Assembly (NCBI GenBank): GCA_964607965.1
Contig: CAZSMH010000073.1
Coordinates: 1 to 8,960, forward strand
Length of the DNA: 8,960 nucleotides
Direction: 5' to 3'
Source of the DNA: SZUA-584 sp964607965
GTDB lineage: Bacteria > Bacillota > Clostridia > Christensenellales > SZUA-584
Shown: positions 6,821 to 8,960 of the stretch, piece by piece
Numbering within the stretch: position 1 is the stretch's first letter
How the letters are laid out: every line of letters starts with the position of its first letter
Program-made: the position numbers and the translations under genes
Notes under the pieces: generated by a model
What the model was told of the DNA's origin: nothing
The model's database searches: none
The model's input: only the letters and a program-made list of their open reading frames with translations

Positions 6821-6830
6821 CTTATTTAAC

Positions 6831-7394
6831 ATGGCTGTAGTGAGAGTACCATTTTGTACAACGACAGAAATACCGCCGCAGTTTATGCTGGATGAAAGTT
6901 TTTCAGAACCAAACGGCGTCAAAAGCGTGTTGTTTGATATAAGCAGGCTGCAGGTTGCAGGCAGGCAAAAAAGCATTGACGTGCCGGATATAGGACCGGT
7001 ACAGATGTGCATTTACTATTTAACAGGGACGATTTCGTATATATGCAACGCTTTCCCGCTAATACAAAGCAAAGAAGTCTATAAAACGCAGGAACAGTTT
7101 GCGGCGTTCAATAACGAACAGAATAATGCATCGGCTGAATATGCATCCACAACTGTTTCCAGCTTGCTTGGCTGGGTTTCAGCCGCGGGCAGCATAAGCA
7201 TTGACGAGCCGGTCGGGGGAAGCTGTTCGCTTGCAGATATTCCGTCTATAGAAAACGTTACGGTTAACGATCTTGCGGTTGCAAACAATTTAACGGCAGG
7301 TTTGTCTCCGGCATATACGGATTCGCAAGAGTTAAACGAAGAGCAAAAAAGGATAATAAAATGGAGGGGCTGTTTTGTAATTACAACCGGTTAA
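6831..7394 (+). CDS. Unrecognised 187-residue protein
   Basis: I do not recognise this family. It has no signal peptide, no clear membrane segment and no catalytic motif. Residues about 30-80 alternate like beta strands (SVLFDISRLQ, VQMCIYYLTGTISYICNAF). Residues about 90-165 are rich in Ala, Ser, Asn and Thr. The C-terminus returns to a charged then hydrophobic strand (KRIIKWRGCFVITTG). Five cysteines occur (9, 60, 72, 132, 181). The strand pattern faintly recalls spore-coat-assembly (SPOCS-type) beta domains, but the match is too weak to assign. The gene is probably real: AGGAGG precedes its ATG by 10 nt, its codon use is like its neighbours', and flanking genes do not overlap it. It appears to be monocistronic and ends 16 bp before the convergent MATE gene. 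Confidence 0.75.
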   Translation: MAVVRVPFCTTTEIPPQFMLDESFSEPNGVKSVLFDISRLQVAGRQKSIDVPDIGPVQMCIYYLTGTISYICNAFPLIQSKEVYKTQEQFAAFNNEQNNASAEYASTTVSSLLGWVSAAGSISIDEPVGGSCSLADIPSIENVTVNDLAVANNLTAGLSPAYTDSQELNEEQKRIIKWRGCFVITTG

Positions 7395-7410
7395 AAAGTT
7401 TGCATACAGC

Positions 7411-8772
7411 TTAGTTTGCTGCGCTGTCTGCAACAGCAGTACGGTTAACCCGGCTTGCGGCATAAAGAAGGCACCCGGATACTGCCACTGTGAGTATTTC
7501 TGCCGCAGGGCTGGCAAGCCACACGCCGTCAAGCGCCAGAAAAAACGGCAGTGTGTTTACTGCTGCAATAACGAGTAGCTGGCGAAGCAGGCTTATCGAC
7601 AAGCTTATTACTCCGCGGCCGGTAGATTGAAAATATGCCGTTGAGAGAACACTGAAGGCAAGGAAGGGCAAAGCTGTCATGTTAAGCTTAAGGCCGTGCG
7701 CACACAAAGCCATAGTAGGCGAAGTTGGTTTTAAAAAGAGCGAAGCGGCAGTTTCGGGGAATATCTGCATAAGCGAAAACATTATCACAGTAAATACAGA
7801 GCCAATCGCGATGCCCGTCCAGAGCGTCCGCCATACGCGCGCCGGCTGTCCCATACCGTGGTTATAACCCATAATAGGGCCGATACCCTGAAGCAGGCCG
7901 AGAACCGGCATGAGCACCAGAGTAAAAATACTAGATATCGCGCCGTAAGAAGTGATAGCGGCATTGCCGCCGTATTTCCCAAGAGAGGAATTGGTAAAAA
8001 AAGCTGAAATGCCGGTTCCAAAGTTGATAACAAAGCTGGAGGCGCCTATGATGCAGATACGGCGCACAAGCGCAAATGAAAGCCGAAGGCTGGAAGCCTT
8101 AATAGACAGTATACCGTGTTTGCTGATAAAGAAGTAGCGAAACAGTATAGAAAAGCCGACGAACTGACCTATTACCGTTGCTAAAGCGGCTCCTTGAACG
8201 CCCATATTTAAAGGACCAATAAATATATAGTCAAGCAATATGTTTGTAAGCGCGGAAGTTACCTGGCTTACCATAGCAAAAAGAGGCTTGCCTTCACTGC
8301 GTATGATTGCTGCCATAGTAAAGGACGACAGCTGTATGATAACGCACGGTAGTATTATATGCATGTAAGATAAAGCAAAGGGCATAATCGAAGGGGTCGA
8401 ATCCGATAGCGACAGAAGCTCCGGCAGAAATATCATGCCCGTTACAGACATAATCACGCTTCCCGCTAAAATCAGCGCAGCGGTATTACCGAAAATCCGG
8501 TTGGCTTCGTCAAGTTTTTTTTCGCCGAGCTTTATGGAAATCAGTACGGAGCCGCCGATGGCAAAGAGCGTACCGAATGCGAATATTGTCATCATTATAG
8601 GAAACGCAACAATCAAGCCGGCCAACGCGTCTTCGCCGACAAAATGGCCTACAAAAATTCTGTCTACAATATTGTATATAGCGTTGACGAGCATAGCCAA
8701 TATAGTAGGTAGTGAGAATTTTATAACCAGCTTTAAAATCGGAGCAGTACCAATCTGTTTTGTATGATCCAA
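7411..8772 (-). CDS. MATE-family multidrug/cation antiporter
   Basis: Integral membrane exporter expected to use a sodium or proton gradient to expel cationic drugs or metabolites. The 453 residues match the usual 12-helix MATE length, and the strongly hydrophobic segments fit this. Family patterns include IGTAPILKLVIKFSLPT at the N-terminus, NAIYNIVDRIFVG at 30-42, IIRSEGKP in the first half, LDYIFIGPLNMGVQGAALAT, QGIGPIMGYNHG around 295-306 at the start of the second half, and YFQSTGRG. These place it in the MepA-like branch of the DinF/NorM superfamily. The start is TTG at 8770-8772: a stop codon lies seven codons upstream, no ATG intervenes, and AGAGGG (complement of 8781-8786) is 8 nt away. 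The substrate cannot be told from sequence. Confidence 0.93.
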   Translation of the reverse strand: MDHTKQIGTAPILKLVIKFSLPTILAMLVNAIYNIVDRIFVGHFVGEDALAGLIVAFPIMMTIFAFGTLFAIGGSVLISIKLGEKKLDEANRIFGNTAALILAGSVIMSVTGMIFLPELLSLSDSTPSIMPFALSYMHIILPCVIIQLSSFTMAAIIRSEGKPLFAMVSQVTSALTNILLDYIFIGPLNMGVQGAALATVIGQFVGFSILFRYFFISKHGILSIKASSLRLSFALVRRICIIGASSFVINFGTGISAFFTNSSLGKYGGNAAITSYGAISSIFTLVLMPVLGLLQGIGPIMGYNHGMGQPARVWRTLWTGIAIGSVFTVIMFSLMQIFPETAASLFLKPTSPTMALCAHGLKLNMTALPFLAFSVLSTAYFQSTGRGVISLSISLLRQLLVIAAVNTLPFFLALDGVWLASPAAEILTVAVSGCLLYAASRVNRTAVADSAAN

Positions 8773-8807
8773 AGTTTTTGCCCTCTTTTCTTAAGCTAAC
8801 GAGAGGC

Positions 8808-8817
8808 AGTATATACT
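8808..8817. promoter_or_regulatory. Palindrome overlapping the MATE -10 box, candidate operator
   Basis: AGTATATACT is a perfect 10-bp palindrome that covers the -10 hexamer of the MATE promoter. A repressor bound here would block polymerase, which suits drug-inducible efflux genes whose strong promoters are often repressed. No regulator gene is visible next to it, and a TATA-rich palindrome could be chance. Confidence 0.3.
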
Positions 8818-8836
8818 TATATATTTTTAATGTCAA
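8808..8836 (-). promoter_or_regulatory. Strong predicted promoter of the MATE gene
   Basis: On the minus strand TTGACA (complement of 8831-8836, perfect -35) is separated by 17 bp from TATACT (complement of 8808-8813, 5 of 6 to the -10 consensus). This is the best promoter in the window. Transcription would start near 8801, giving a leader of about 29 nt with the ribosome binding site. There is no room for a riboswitch. Confidence 0.75.
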
Positions 8837-8960
8837 GGTTCGGAAAATAAGCAATCGCTAACAGAAAGCCGATAATTAAAAATTTTATATTTGCCGTTAT
8901 TATTTATATAAAAATATAGGTAGCAAAAAAATATTTTTTGTGTCTTTTGCTTAGAATAAC
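8837..8960. other. AT-rich right edge with no gene visible
   Basis: No credible coding sequence is seen. The stretch contains A- and T-runs, including a 7-bp inverted repeat CAAAAAA/TTTTTTG around a 3-nt centre (8924-8940). It is probably an intergenic region upstream of the MATE gene, and possibly upstream of a gene beyond the window. Confidence 0.5.

Larger units (their letters stand above)
6525..6830. other. Non-coding region between the metH operon and the 187-aa gene
   Basis: This 306-bp stretch has no gene. It holds A- and T-runs (about 6550-6570), two strong inverted repeats (6617-6653 and 6663-6691), and an AT-rich leader ending in a very good ribosome binding site. I see no conserved riboswitch core (no S-box, cobalamin, T-box or c-di-GMP aptamer pattern) and no tRNA. 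It most likely combines termination of the metH operon with the promoter of the next gene. Confidence 0.6.

Noticed and set aside
6525..6830. Riboswitch or small RNA gene before the 187-aa gene
   Set aside because: No conserved aptamer core was recognised and the hairpins fit tandem terminators better. An unannotated RNA remains possible but unsupported.
8435..8767. A 110-codon forward open frame opposite the MATE gene
   Set aside because: The reverse-strand frame has clear MATE motifs and a matching promoter and ribosome binding site. The forward frame is its antisense shadow.
1..8960. CRISPR array, insertion sequence, prophage or attachment site
   Set aside because: No regularly spaced repeats, transposase, integrase or long terminal inverted repeats were seen anywhere in the window.

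Overview
The window looks like chromosomal DNA from an anaerobic, low-to-moderate-GC Firmicute, probably class Clostridia. Three things suggest this: the intergenic DNA is AT-rich, ribosome binding sites are of the AGGAG type, and the methionine synthase is the short form with its reactivation domain encoded as a separate protein. No sequence search could be run, so the taxonomy is an inference.

Layout. Positions 1-303 are an AT-rich non-coding edge ending in a promoter-like element. 304-1803 (+) encodes a multidomain GGDEF diguanylate cyclase. Its 3' end overlaps by 9 bp the 3' end of metF (1795-2664, -), which encodes methylenetetrahydrofolate reductase. A 107-bp divergent control region (2665-2771) carries two back-to-back promoter-like sequences. 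One reads into metF. The other reads right into a probable operon: a stand-alone MetH reactivation-domain protein (2772-3368), a MetH lacking that domain (3369-5741, start codon directly after the preceding stop codon), and a YcdX-like PHP-domain phosphohydrolase (5766-6524). The operon ends in a 306-bp non-coding region with up to three hairpins. An unrecognised 187-aa protein with a strong ribosome binding site follows (6831-7394, +). It converges on a MATE-family multidrug/cation antiporter (7411-8772, -, TTG start) that has a near-consensus promoter. The right edge (8837-8960) is AT-rich and shows no gene.

How the genes fit together. MetF makes 5-methyltetrahydrofolate. MetH passes the methyl group through cobalamin to homocysteine to give methionine. 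The separate AdoMet-binding protein probably supports reductive remethylation of MetH when its cobalamin becomes oxidised. The divergent arrangement puts methyl-donor supply and methyl-donor use under one short control region that has no room for a SAM or cobalamin riboswitch. The diguanylate cyclase, the MATE transporter and the 187-aa protein have no evident link to methionine.

Nothing here is clearly a new defence or mobile system. The items most worth a second look are the unrecognised 187-aa gene with its hairpin-rich upstream region, the PHP enzyme inside a methionine synthase operon, and the compact divergent met control region.
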